From contig OZ023206.1 in assembly GCA_963995525.1 (NCBI GenBank), positions 61,513,541 to 61,577,540 of the forward strand: a stretch of DNA of 64,000 nucleotides. The letters are read 5' to 3'. The notes under the pieces are model-generated. The model ran no database searches. It saw nothing but the letters and a program-made list of their open reading frames with translations, and was not told where the DNA came from. Source of the DNA: Escarpia spicata. Taxonomy: Eukaryota > Annelida > Polychaeta > Sabellida > Siboglinidae. Both the position numbers and the translations under genes were made by a program. How positions within the stretch are numbered: position 1 is the stretch's first letter; each line of letters starts with the position of its first letter. Below are positions 41,097 through 54,640 of this stretch, in pieces.

Positions 41097-41639
41097 GATA
41101 TCGAGGCTGGTGGCGCGAACAAGAAAACATTAAATCATCCTCTATTAATTTTATTTATTTTACTTGTTTTTAATTTGATTTATATTACGATAAGGTGATC
41201 AATAAGTGCTATTAGTTGGCGCCCTGTGACCAACACATATACTAAAAAACCACCCACTTCTTTCAAAAACGAACGTTATTTAACAAGACATTGTATTATC
41301 GCCCAGTAAACAACTGGTAACCATGTCACCTATGATCCGTTAATCTACATGCAAGTCGGTTAAAATACACTGAGACTGGTACATATACTTAGGAATCAGT
41401 TAGACTCCTGTCTTAGTATAAGTTTACATTTAAACAAAACAATTTACATTTCCTGTCTTGAGTCTGTCTAACATGGCCTCACAAATGGTTCTGCTCTTTG
41501 TGTGCCCAGTGTAGGCCGTGGGTCGAAGATTCCACTTTTCCATTTTAAGTCTTTCTTCTATACTGTCTACTTTTTGCTTGTGTCCTTTAGCACATAGCAG
41601 TGCCATCCATACTTCCTGACTAACAGAAATACTAGGTTT
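41094..41639. other. No gene seen
   Basis: Sequence between the GA run and the LINE, without a recognised signature. Confidence 0.4.
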
Positions 41640-41848
41640 TAAATTTACAGTGTTGTTTTTCTCATGGTTGTGTTTGCAGAGATTAAAACTAGTACAAATG
41701 ACTGCTATGGAAATTCACATGAAATTTCTGTAAACACATCAGGATCGATTTCTCACATCAAGGCATTGTCTGTCAACTTGCAGCACAAACCAAGGATGCC
41801 CAGAGCAACCCCCAAACATTTCCATCATACTTTATGTTATATCTTCTT

Positions 41849-42050
41849 GACATTGAATTAAATCCCGGCCCCAGAGCACCCAAGAACCGTTGCGGTTTTG
41901 CAAAAAAACAGTAACGTGGAAACACAAAGCAATTTGTTGCGACTCCGGCAATACTTGGTTCCACACGCAATGTGAAAACGTCAGAGACACAATATATGAA
42001 ACAATATAAAATACCAACACATCATGGAATTGCCTAAAATGTGGAATGCC
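41849..42050 (+). pseudogene. LINE N-terminal 2A-like motif and PHD-like finger
   Basis: The frame LYLLDIELNPGPRAPKNRCG carries D-x-E-x-N-P-G-P, the 2A ribosome-skipping signature known from N-termini of some CR1/L2-type LINEs. After a one-base shift the frame reads FCKKTVTWKHKAICCD, NTWFHTQC and SWNCLKCG, the Cys4-His-Cys3 spacing of a PHD finger. An in-frame TAA near 42009 interrupts it. Confidence 0.75.
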
Positions 42051-42250
42051 TAATTTCAGTAGTACCCTTTTCAATTATGACGACATTGAACTTTCTGAAA
42101 ATATATATCAACACATCTCTCAATCAAATGATGACTCCATTAAACTCCCTACAACACCAGCAAGGTTAGGACCTCCATTTCATACATCACCTCCTTCGAA
42201 TCAAAGGAAACAGCACAATTACCGTCATACTCCTAAAAATAAAAAAAACA

Positions 42251-42968
42251 TTGAGAATCATCAACCTAAAGTGTCAATCACTAAAAAACAAGAAGGCTCA
42301 ATTTCTTTCCCTCATTGAAAGCTCCAAGCCAGACATAATTATTGGCACTGAATCTTGGCGTAGCAATAGCATATTAGATGCTGAATTTTTCCCAGATAAA
42401 GTCAATGTATATAGAAAGGACAGAACAGAAGAACATAAAGGAGGAGGGGTATTCATTGCAATAACGCAATACTGCTTAGTGAAGAGGAATTTGAATTAGA
42501 AACAGACTGCGAAATCATTTGGGTTAAGATTAGCATAGTTGGTTGTATATTACTTCATATATCTGCCTACTATAGACCTGACGTAAATGATGAACACAAC
42601 ATAGAACAACTTGAAATATCACTGACAGAGTAAACCAAAAGCAACACTTATTCATTGCAGGAGATTTTAACTTTCCTGGATGGGACTGGCGGAATGGAAT
42701 CTTAAAACCAAACTGCCAAAATGTAGTATTTCTTGAACATTTTTGAAACTTTCTAGATGACCTTGGTCTTATTCAGATTACAGACAAGCCAACAAAGGGA
42801 GAAAACACTCTAGACTTAATGATCACAAATAACCCTACCAATGTCAACCGAACAGAGATATTACCAGGAATCTCACATCATGACTGTTGTTACACAGAGC
42901 TAGACATAAACCCAATGAAACACAAACAGAAACCTAGAAATATTCCCCTTTTCAATAAAGCAGATTGA
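42251..42968 (+). pseudogene. LINE endonuclease domain
   Basis: The pieces RIINLKCQSLKNKKAQFLSL, KPDIIIGTESW, HKGGGVFIAI, ISAYYRPDV, AGDFNFPGWDW (about 42658-42690) and GENTLDLMITN follow the APE endonuclease order. The motif normally reading SDHD is SHHD at 42872-42883, so the conserved Asp is lost. Frame changes occur near 42480 and 42630, with further stops near 42745 and 42966. Confidence 0.8.
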
Positions 42969-43037
42969 GACAGAAAACATATGAAAGATGTAAGCAAAAA
43001 TCTTCAAAACTGCTATGAATAAAACAGTGCAAACAAG

Positions 43038-44818
43038 TTGTGGTGTATATTTCGGGATAGCATTGTCAAAGGTAATGGGTTGTATATACCATCTCGAATG
43101 GCTAGTCATAGGGACGGATACCCCTGGATTACACCAACAGTAAAGACACTTATGCAAAAAAGGGACAGAATGTACAAAAGTCACAAGCACACTCCAAAAT
43201 ACAAACATCTAAAACAAACTATACAGCAGCAACCGAGAACTGCCTACTGGAACTATGAAAATAAAATTGTCACCTCAACTGAAGATAGTCAACAAAAACT
43301 AGGTTATGCTAAGAGATTCTGGACTTACATGAAATACTGCTGTATAAACCACACAGGGATATCACCTCTTAAACAAAATGGAATCCTACACTCAAACCCT
43401 AAAGCCAAAGCGGAGATACTAAATCAACAGTTTCAATCAGTCTTTACAGATGACCCATCTCCCCAAGTAACCAAACTACTCAATCCAACACTACCAGAAA
43501 TGCCAGAAATAGACATTATAGAAGCTGGTGTACTAAAACTCCTACAAAATCTTAAACCTTATAAAGCACAAGGACCAGACAACATCAACCCAAGAATTCT
43601 AAAAGAATTGGCTGTTGAAATTGCGCCATCGCTAACTTTAATCTTTCAGAAGTCATATGCTACAGGAGAAGTCCCCATAGACTGGCTAAAAGCAAATGTC
43701 TCACCTATTATCATGAATGGTCAACAATACATAGCCTCAAGTTATAGGCCCATTTCCCTGACATGCGTAGCATCAAAACTAATGGAATATATCTTGGTTA
43801 GTAGTATAATGAAACATACACATTCACACAACATTTTTTATCATCTTCAACATGGCGTTCGCTCCCAAGTATCTTGCGAGACACAGCTTATTCAGTTCAT
43901 ACATGACTTAGTTACCCATATGCAGTCCGGCACGCAAACGGATGTCATAGTGATGGATTTCTCAAAAGAATTTGATAAGGTCAGCTATAGGAAACTGATT
44001 TACAAACTCTATCACTATGGCATCCAAGGCAAAACAAATTCATGGATTCGATCATTTTTAACAGACAGAACTTAAAGAGTCATAAAAGAGGGCGTGGCCT
44101 CCTCTGAGGTACCGGTAACATCAAGAGTACCACAAGGCTCTGTACTTGGCCCTTGTCTATTCCTCTTTTATATAAATGATAGCCATGGTCAAACACTAGA
44201 AACTGTTTCACAGGTAAATATCTTGGTATAACCATAACCTCAGATCTCCGGTGGAATGCCCACATAAATAACATTTCTCTAAAACCAAATATATCACGAG
44301 GCTTCCTCCGTAGAAATATATAAGTCCTGTCAATTCAAATAAAAACTCAGGCCTACTTCACATTTGTCAGACGCATCCTGGAGAACTGCTGTACTGTCTG
44401 GGATCCCTATACCCTTACACAAATAAACAAACTAAAAATGTTTCAACGCCGTACAGCCCGATATGTCTTATATCGCCACCACACCACTGTGTAACATACA
44501 TGCTCCAGACATTAGGATGGAGATCCCTATTAGACAGAAGAACCAATGCAAAACTATGTATGATGTACAAGATAGCAAATGGCCTAGTGGGTATACCAGC
44601 AAACCAATACCTTATTCCTGTAAATATAGTCACTAGAAAATTCCTTATCTTACCTTATCCCTCACTCCAGATGCAACTACCACTTGTATTCTTTTTTCCC
44701 CAGTACCATTCGACTTTGGAATTCCCTCCCTCAATATATTGTTAATCAGAACAGCCTGGATGCGTTTAAAAGCGACATCCAGACTTTGCACTACCCCATA
44801 CTTTAGACGTTAACTAGT
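43038..44818 (+). pseudogene. LINE reverse transcriptase lacking the catalytic YADD block
   Basis: The first 345 codons are open: YPWITPTVKTLMQKRDRMYK, KAQGPDNINPRILKEL, SYRPISLTCVASKLMEYIL, and MDFSKEFDKV where Ala-Phe is usual (here Glu-Phe). After a stop at 44073 the frame resumes with [18 protein letters not shown] and then jumps straight to [10 protein letters not shown] near 44185. That skips about 80 residues that normally contain the YADD active site. The thumb region follows (TITSDLRWNAHI, WDPYTLTQINKLKMFQRRTA, LCMMYKIANGLVGIPA). This copy cannot polymerise DNA. Confidence 0.85.
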
Positions 44819-44954
44819 TCTTCTGCACATATTTCTGTTTATTTACACCATAATTGTGTTCTTATATATTGCACTAAAAAACACTTTTCCTGTTCGCCTG
44901 CCATGCCACATACCACCTGTATCCTCAGCGTGTTCAGGCTAGGGGTGTATCGGA

Positions 44955-45200
<246 letters not shown>

Positions 45201-45689
45201 ACAAGTGGAGACAAGTCGCATCCCAGTACACATTACTGAAACAAAACGTGTCTTGTCTATCATATCAAAATGACAATATATAGCTCGCATTCGCCAACAC
45301 CATTAAGACCAACAATCCATTTCCATACCCAGAGACACGAAGGCAATTAATTGCCGTGAGACAAGTGAACAGCGTTGAGCTTGGTACCACGTTACCTTAC
45401 ATAAATGCTATCAAGAAAATATACACCGTTGTATGTATCTGAGTTGGCAAAAAGCCCGATAATTTCGCTGTGTTGATGATGAAAGATGTAATTGTTGATA
45501 ACATACACGGCCTAAGGTAAGCACAAAGCCACCGTCTCAATAAGTAATAGCGATAACAAGACCGTTCGGATCGGGAACATGGCGTCAACATAAAGGCGCA
45601 TATATAGCATGTTTTGTTATCGCTGTTGACAAACTTCGCTCAGCCAAAGTGGGTGGCCAAGAGATTGACCAGGAAAATCAACTAGCATT
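45201..45689. other. No gene seen
   Basis: No signature recognised between the GA run and the 21-bp array. Confidence 0.4.
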
Positions 45690-47350
<1,661 letters not shown>

Positions 47351-48124
47351 CAATTGTCTATTGAATTATACACATATTCCTACATTTACCGTGTATTCAA
47401 TTGCGCTGCGTTATTATGATTCGCAACTACAATCACCACGCAAAAAAGCATGATTTGATCATATATCTCGCGCATGAATAATCAAAACATAATTCGTCAT
47501 GGATACCAGTCATTTTAGGAACACTATTTTTCAGGCTGCACTGCCACGTCTGAAGGTTCTCCATAATGTATTCATCAGGTGATCAAGGCTGACCTCCGGA
47601 CACGCCGATGTGGATCAACCTACCTGACGCAGACCACACGTAGACCTATAGTAAAATGACAACCTACATAGTTCCCGCTTTGACAGCAGTAGGGACTCTC
47701 GCGGTGCTCATATTACGGGACACATCGCTGCGTCGTGCGCTTCACCCAACCGTGACCGCGGCCGTACAGTTAACGAGCGAGGCTAAGGTATTAGGCCTAC
47801 ATTGGATTTCATAGTGAAAAGTGTACGGTAACGGTAAAGTAGCATGTCAAAAATATGTTTAATCTGTATGTTTGTTTTAGCAAGTACTATTAATATGAAG
47901 CGTACGAATATAAACATTAAGCACAATGCTCGATCTAAAATACAAGTTTAGAAGAAAAAAAGCATCATGTATTCATGGTTAAAGAGTTAAATTTGACATC
48001 TTCAAAAATATCATAACTCGAAATTTACTTTTCGATTTGTTTTAACATTTTTCATGTTAAATAATAATTATGTATCACATACATCCTGGTCTTTTCACAA
48101 TATATTATACGTTAGCGCCTTTAC

Positions 48125-48365
48125 TAACATGCACGCACACATGCACGCACACTCTCACAAACATGGACACATACGCATGCCCACACACATCACACGAGCG
48201 CACACATACGCACGCACGTATTCATACACACATGAACATGTCTACTCACATGCATGCGCGTATACACACATACGCACACATATACACACAGGCTCATTTC
48301 CACACTCGCACGTACACACGCGCCCTCGAACACACATGCGCGCGCGCACGCAAGTACGTCCACGT
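48125..48365. repeat. Imperfect CA/GCATGCAC microsatellite
   Basis: CACACATGCACGCACAC-type low-complexity sequence. The open frames across it are artefacts. Confidence 0.9.
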
Positions 48366-48661
48366 GGGTTTGTGAAGTCTGTAAGAAAACGACGTTTTCT
48401 GAGTCATTGACGTTGATGAAGGTATAAGAAACGTTGTCTTCGAACTGTTACAACTACCTGTTTAAGCAATGCTGGTAACATATGTGCGCATAAAGATTTA
48501 CATTGCGGTTGCAGGAATTATGTACGCTCGAGTCGTGTTAAGCTAGGATTCCACATACCCTGGCCTACGTAGGGAAACGGCTTTTCCCATTTCTGCAAGC
48601 CCTTTCCGTACATATGATACATGCTTTACTCTATTCTGCAATAATAATAATAACAACAATA

Positions 48662-48669
48662 TGTGTGTG

Positions 48670-48701
<32 letters not shown>

Positions 48702-48707
48702 TGTGTT
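48662..48707. repeat. (GTGC)n microsatellite
   Basis: A GTGTGTGTGCGTGCGTGCGT run of about 46 bp. Confidence 0.95.
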
Positions 48708-49260
48708 CACATTTATAAATTATAAATTATTACTTAGAATCTACCGAGTACACTCAAGCGAACTCGAACGGCCGTGACTTGCACACATCAACAATGGGGC
48801 CGAGCCTACAGTGCAGGAATGGCTAGAATATATTGGCTTACTTCCAATCAACAATGGTAGCTGTGATTAAGGGTATTCACTGTGCAATGGTTGTTAAGAT
48901 AATACACGTCAACCTACCTTAAACGAAGGGGATCGTGTTGTTAATTCGGTTCAATCTACTGATCGTCAACTGAGTTGCTGCTGGGTGTCTGGTCTTAAAG
49001 GTGTTGCTTTATATCTAGCTGTAGCCGATGCACAAATGCGTGTTGGATGAATTGGTCAAACGTATTTATTTAGTGAGCCGCTGGTTAACATTGGTTCAAC
49101 GCCGTGTTACCATACGCGACAGTGACGTAGTTAACACGTGACTAGAATATTCAAGAAAAAAATTTCTGAAGCAGTCAGCCATGTAATGAATACGTTGTGC
49201 ACAAGTCCTGACTGCGTAGACCACCGCCAGTGACCTTTTATATAAGCATTTCCATAGGCC

Positions 49261-50130
49261 TACTCTGTATACGATTCAATTTTTTGTTGTTATTTGTTGA
49301 ATGTTTTCAGCGTCGTCGGACCGGGTACTACATCGTCTTGCTGAAGTGGTCCGGGGGGCTTCTTATGCAGTTATTGTCAATTGATATCCAACTCCTTCCG
49401 CCCTGTTCAAGTTGAACGGGTAAAAGTAGGCACTCTTTCACAATGACACATCACATTCTACAAGTTGGCTAACATAATAAATGGTTCAAATTGTACCCTT
49501 TTTACACGAATGCATGGATCATGTCACACCGATTAATTCAGTAACGCATATTAGTAGATTAGGTAGTCGGGTGCTGCCCTCTCCACGCCCCAAATAGTCG
49601 GTTATACAGCCGACCGGGGTAAAGCCATCAACCCGTTGACGCACGGCTCTGACCACGGGGTGAATAGCGAAAAACCAACTCAGTTACAGTTACCGCAACC
49701 CCATACACAGACTCTCGAGTCGGATTTTTAATCGGGAGTCGGCAGCCAGGATTTTGGAGTCGGGAAGTCATCAGACATCAGTTAGACCAACCGTTTTAAT
49801 TCGATTCCAGACGACTGGTTGGATCGATTCGTTCGGATCGAGCTGATTGCTAGCTAGTATTTTGTATTGAATGGGCTCACGAAGACAGGTCTCGACTTGT
49901 CGTTGTCTCATGCTACACCTCCATTGCTCGGCCGGATCGGACTGGTGCATGAGTACCTAGCGTTATGGATTGACTGGGCTCACGAAGACAGGCGTGGACA
50001 CAGTTCAACTTGTCGCTGTTTATTGTTAGGTATCCACTAGCCATATTTGACCAACTTAACTCTGTTTTGACTTGGCCGCTGATCTTTCTGCTTCATATAC
50101 ATAAAAATAGTCAATTAGGTTTTTCTGAAG
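49261..50130. other. No gene seen
   Basis: One exon-like block follows TTGTTGAATGTTTTCAG near 49311 but gives no recognised protein and no donor. GGGCTCACGAAGACAGG occurs twice near 49874 and 49977. Confidence 0.4.
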
Positions 50131-50290
50131 ATTAAAAAGGAATTCAGATTCACCAAGACTGGCCGCTCGCATTTTGGATGAAGTTAAAACATACTTGTTC
50201 AGCCATCTATAGCTATCTATGGTGCCCCTTCATTGATATACCTTTGTGAAGTACGGTTCACTTATCAAGCGCAATTCAATTCAAATCAAA
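50131..50290 (+). pseudogene. Probable LINE 3' end
   Basis: The frame LDEVKTYLFSHL resembles the terminal KTYLF segment of LINE RTs. It is followed by a short tail ending in repeated AATTCAAATC-like words. Only the last few codons are visible. Confidence 0.4.
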
Positions 50291-50820
50291 TTAATTGAAC
50301 TCATTACTGTGCACACATATACAAATAACAAAATATATAGCAGCGTAATGAGACCAACAAGGGAAGAACATTATGTAATGATATATTCCCTATTGGGTGT
50401 TTCAATGTAGATTCATATATCATAATATTGAAAACAAAAACAACGGGTCATGTATAAACAACCTACATCACAACATTATCAGTGCCCTTTCTGTAGCATT
50501 GATCGGCTCATTTAACGCTTCTCTTCGTCAAGACAGGCGCACGTCTGTTCTGGCAAAATGGAAGTTCGAGTTGCTTCCTGGAAAAGTATCATAAATTACC
50601 TTAATGAAATAATAATGTTTTAAACTACAACACTATTGTGTTTACGTCTCCTTTACACGATGGGTGATAATAATGAATTTTTTTCTGTGATAATATAATT
50701 TCATACTAACTACAATCATTGTTTTAATATATTATTCAAACTGTTGCAAATTATAATATAAGTTGACATGGTTACATGTGGATCTGTGTGACGCACGCGA
50801 GGTTCGAGACAACTAAGACA
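50291..50820. other. No gene seen
   Basis: AT-rich sequence. A short open frame near 50397-50594 has no recognised signature. Confidence 0.4.
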
Positions 50821-50824
50821 CGCA

Positions 50825-51189
50825 TGACATTTCCGGATGACGCTTCGACTTTTCTCTGTCTAGAGGGTGGTACTGACGATGTATTGAGTGACCTCCCCAG
50901 ATAACGCGTCGACTTGTCGTTGTCTAATAATGGTACTGACAATGTTTTGAGTAACTTCCCGGATTTCTCGTCGACTTATCTCTGTCTAAAGGATGGCACT
51001 GACAATGTATTGAGTGACCTCCCCGGATAACACGTCGACTTGTCTATGTCTAAAGGATGATACCGGGTACTGACAATATATTGAGTGACCTCCCCAGATA
51101 ACGCTTTCACTTGTCGCTGTCTAAAGGATGGTATTGGCAATGTATTGAGTGACCTCCCGGGATGACGTGTCGACATGCTCTGTCTAAAG
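50825..51189. repeat. About 63-bp tandem repeat, left part
   Basis: GTATTGAGTGACCTCC recurs near 50881, 50944 (variant), 51007, 51076 (variant) and 51139. Units contain TGTCTAAAGGATGGTACTGAC. The array is split by the hAT element and continues at 55718. Confidence 0.9.
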
Positions 51190-51770
51190 CAGCTGTTCCC
51201 AAACTAGGGTACGCGAACCCCCTGGAGTACGCGAGAGGATTTCTAGGGGGTACGCGACGGTTTGGCTGAAAGTAAGGTTTTCGCTATCGTGTGTGCTACT
51301 CGTGTTCACGCTTAGCACCAAAGGGATCGTTCTTGTTCTATCGGACCGTTCTATCATTCATTGGAATTAACTAAGTACGGCAATGGCGTCATCTGGTAGT
51401 CTTGCAACTGTTTTGAGGGCGAGGGATTATTCAATGTTCGCACGTGTGCGTGTTATTTTTTACTGCGTTGAGTAAGAGAGAAGTGGTCAATCAGTGTACA
51501 TTAGAATGCATCAAACGCCCCAATGTTGTCAATTTGATCTGACCCCAATTTTTGTTGTTAGAAATGTTCTAACTAGAACCCCTGTGAATTGTTGTGAATT
51601 TTGAACTTCGTCTAATGGGTCCACGTCGCCCTCAAACTTGTCAAAAACCCTATTTGCTTACCAGTTGCTAGAAAACAGGGAACGGGTCATCGAATCAAGC
51701 TGAACGTTGCAGAGTAGAATCTGAATATGACACTGATTACATAATTTAACTTTCAGAATGATCGGACAGA

Positions 51771-54445
51771 TATTTAGGGTTTTACGACAGAATTTGTATT
51801 GACCAATCAGACTCGAGTATTCTAAATGTCCAGTTTGTCTACAATCGTTGATTCAAATGTGGTGCCACCGGACCGAGGAGGCCGAAGCAGGTCCACCTCA
51901 CCAGTATCACAGCCGATCACGCCAGTCGCAAAGCAGTCTAACTCCACCCCTGTCACACTAACGACACCTGCAAAACCTAGTCCTAGATCGACAACGCGCA
52001 AGGCCAAGGAGATTTTGGTATTGGCAGTGGCATCACGGTTGGCGACGCTGTCATCACTGGTGTGAGGCTTCCTACGTACGGCTAAGTGTTACGCTGCCTA
52101 CTTTATCACGTACAGGACGGTGCGGCTGTAAGGGGTACAAAGTGGGAGGCCACTAAACTTGTATACGAGCAGGTTGTCGTCTTCTACGAGAAAGCAAATA
52201 CTCCAATACTTTCACTGCGCAAAGCCTGTGAGAAGATTCTCTAATTTTGCAATGACGATGCATCCATTCGTGAAATTCCCCTTGAACGAAGGTCGTCTGA
52301 GAAAGTTTCCGCTCTGGCCGGTCAACCCACTCATCAAAGTTCCTGAAGGTCGAGCATTCGACGCAGTCACTACTGATCTCCTGATGCGGAAGCAACAACG
52401 AACCGAGGACATAGATGGGAGAGTGCAGCGAGAGGACAGACGAATGCAGCAAGAGAGCAACTCATTCACGAGCATGGAAGAAATAGTGTCTGACGATGAT
52501 ACTCCCTCGACTTCATTATCCACTCCCACCCTGTCACAACGATTTCATCATCGTAGTGCACGCTCATGAACGGACGCCTTAATCCCCCATGATATTCTGA
52601 AACGCCCGTCACTTGTCTCTCTCGCTGCACGAATGGAGACGACGCCTGCACAGCAAGCAGCTTTCACTCGTGTCCTCATCGCCGAGTCTGGGGGAGATAC
52701 GTCGAAGGTGACGACGTCATATGCAGCTGCCGATCGTTCTCGACGCTCCATCAGTACAAATATTGTCAGAAACATCATGGATGAGTGGGAGCGACCACGG
52801 CTGGCAACTCTCCATTGGGATTCAAAACTAAATGAAACGTTAGCGAATAAACATGTTGTAGAGGAGCGCCTGTCAGTTCTTGTTGGTACCGCCGATGCCG
52901 TCAAACTTCTCGGCATACTATCATATCAGCCTGGTACCGATCGGAAGTGTGGTGACATAATTGCCGGCTTGACGTGAACATGACGCTCGACACGACCACT
53001 TGACTGCCGCGTGTGTGTCAATACAAGAGAACTGTGCAAGCCTCTACTGTGGTCCGGCTGTAGGCGCCATATCGGGGAAGTGTTGCTGTCGCATCTCATC
53101 GATGATCTGCAGATTGAGACCTCCAAATCACCCGACGTCACGATCTTCAGCAAGTTTAGAAAGAACTATGAAGTGCGCCCTATCACAGTGCTGAATATCA
53201 CTCGCTTGCTCTCTTTCAGCCAAAGCAGGTCGACGGATTATGCTCTGTCTCTACTATCTGAGTGTCGGGCATATGTCAGTGAGCTGGCGACTAAACATCT
53301 TGTCGTGAGGCAACCGGCTCTCGGTGACCCGCAAAAGAAATTCACCCGCGGCGACTACAAAGAGTTTGTCGAGCTGTGTGTAGTATACCTCGGCCTTGGC
53401 AACGACACTCTGCTGCCCCACTTCTCGCTGAAGAAACCTGGCGCTATCCACAAGGCCAGGTGGATGGCGAAACTGTTGTACTATACAAATATCTCATGTT
53501 TGAGAAAGAGATCGAACAGCTACCAACTGGAACAGTCACCACCAAACACCAAGTACCAAAACTGCGTGCATTCATGACCTTCGTCACACATGTTTACAGC
53601 TTGTGGTGGCTAAGTTGTGCCAGTGTTGCCGATGCCCCATGGCACTACTTGCAGATGATCTGTTTGCTGCATCGATATTCCGCGGTAGACCAGCAGGTGT
53701 CACATAGCGTGCTGAAGGCATTTCAACGACAACTTTGGTACCTCACACATGAGATGGTGTCACTTGCACTATTCAGCTGTGCAACGCCTCCAGAAGAGAA
53801 ACAGCAACTAGGTACACGTCTTCTCTTGTGCAGACCCGATGAGCCCCACATCAGTCATGTGTACCGGTATGGAACTGGTTACGGCAAGCCTCAGTTCCCC
53901 AACTTCAAAAGTGCCACTGCCCTCGCCGACTTGGCAGGGAAGGACTCCTGGTTCACCTTCAATGTCTGCAGCTGGACCCGGCGTTCCTATCGGTGCGTGT
54001 TGAACAATGGGAGGAGCACCCAGCGTACAAGTCGTCGGCAACCAACATTCGCGCCATCGTCGTAGTCAATGACTGCGCTGAAAGAGGAGTCAAACTTGGC
54101 TCGGACTTCTTGTGCTCGGCGCGGGGCGAGCAGGCATATCAGGCGACGCTGCAGGTGGTAGAGAAAGACAAGATACGCCGAGCCTGCGAAAACGCAGCAA
54201 GCCTGCCACTTAGGCACCCTGAGGCAATATAGGGCTTGTATGCCTAATAAAGATTGTTGCATACCTATTTCTTGTTGGCTGATACAGTAGATAGGGAAAT
54301 ACACAAAATTGATTAACCACAGAAGTGTGCTGGCCAAATAGTATGACAAAATGTATGAAAAATGAACAATAATAATGAAGAAATAGCATATTTAGAATAC
54401 TCGATTCTGATTGGTCAATACAAATTCTGCCGTAAACCCTAAATA
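51771..54445 (+). mobile_element. 2.7-kb DNA element with 56-bp terminal inverted repeats inside the hAT
   Basis: TATTTAGGGTTTTACGACAG... at 51771-51827 is mirrored at 54390-54445, with one indel and three mismatches over 56 bp. The inner half contains GTATTGACCAATCAG on both sides. Between them lies one transposase-like gene on the plus strand. No target duplication is visible, perhaps because the right flank is rearranged. Confidence 0.85.
51826..54232 (+). pseudogene. Transposase-like protein of unassigned superfamily
   Basis: About 800 codons in several frames, starting with an ATG at the inner edge of the left inverted repeat and ending HPEAI-stop at 54232. Motifs in order: RRFSNFAMTMHPF and VPEGRAFDAVTTDLL (52220-52380); LHWDSKLNETL (about 52812); a DTT block near 52988; CRRHIGEVLLSHLIDD (about 53067); SPDVTIFSKFRKNYE; KPGAIHKARWMAKLLY (about 53434); LWYLTHEMVSLALF (about 53733); and VVNDCAERGVKL (about 54061). 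The same motif order occurs in a family of uncharacterised transposase-like proteins in invertebrate genomes, with an FDTT...CRxH...ARWMAK...VND-AERG pattern, but I cannot name its superfamily. At least three frame breaks make this copy inactive. Confidence 0.7.
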
Positions 54446-54574
54446 CTCGTTCAAGGGGAATTTCGCGAATGGACGCATTGTCATTGCAAATTTAGAGAAT
54501 CTTCTCACAGGCTTTGCGCAGTGAATGTATTGGAATATTTGCTTTCTCGTAGAAGACGACAACCTGCTCGTATG
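54446..54574 (-). repeat. Inverted copy of 52163-52289 beside the right inverted repeat
   Basis: About 127 bp, reverse complement of part of the transposase gene (TACGAGCAGGTTGTCG ... TTCCCCTTGAACGA) with about 8 differences. It directly abuts the outer end of the right inverted repeat. Confidence 0.9.
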
Positions 54575-54589
54575 ATTTTGATGCACACT

Positions 54590-54592
54590 AAC

Positions 54593-54625
<33 letters not shown>

Positions 54626-54640
54626 TATATGTATACATGG
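54590..54640. repeat. (TA)n/(TATG)n microsatellite
   Basis: Alternating TA with ATGTATATA interruptions. Confidence 0.9.

Larger units (their letters stand above)
41640..44818 (+). mobile_element. CR1/L2-like LINE with PHD-like finger, endonuclease and RT
   Basis: The element reads in order: a 2A-like motif (DIELNPGP, 41849-41872); a PHD-like Cys-rich finger (41888-42050); an APE endonuclease (about 42251-42960); a reverse transcriptase (43038-44200); and an RT thumb and C-terminus to FKSDIQTLHYPIL near 44805. Numerous stops and frameshifts make it defective. The 3' UTR probably extends toward the GA repeat at 44955. Confidence 0.85.
47370..49260 (+). repeat. Segmental duplication copy 2
   Basis: Matches 37205-38842 plus the block near 40598, in order. 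Shared blocks are TGTATTCAATTGCGCTGCGTT near 47391, ATGGATACCAGTCA near 47500, GACACATCGCTGCG and CAACCGTGACCGC near 47720-47760, CAGTGACGTAGTTAA near 49121, CAGCCATGTAAT near 49177, and CCAGTGACCTTTTATATAAGCAT near 49228. Divergence is substantial, and copy 2 lacks the MITEs. Confidence 0.7.

Noticed and set aside
49230..49415. Exon after TTGTTGAATGTTTTCAG
   Set aside because: Good acceptor sequence, but no donor, an early stop in the best frame and no recognised peptide.
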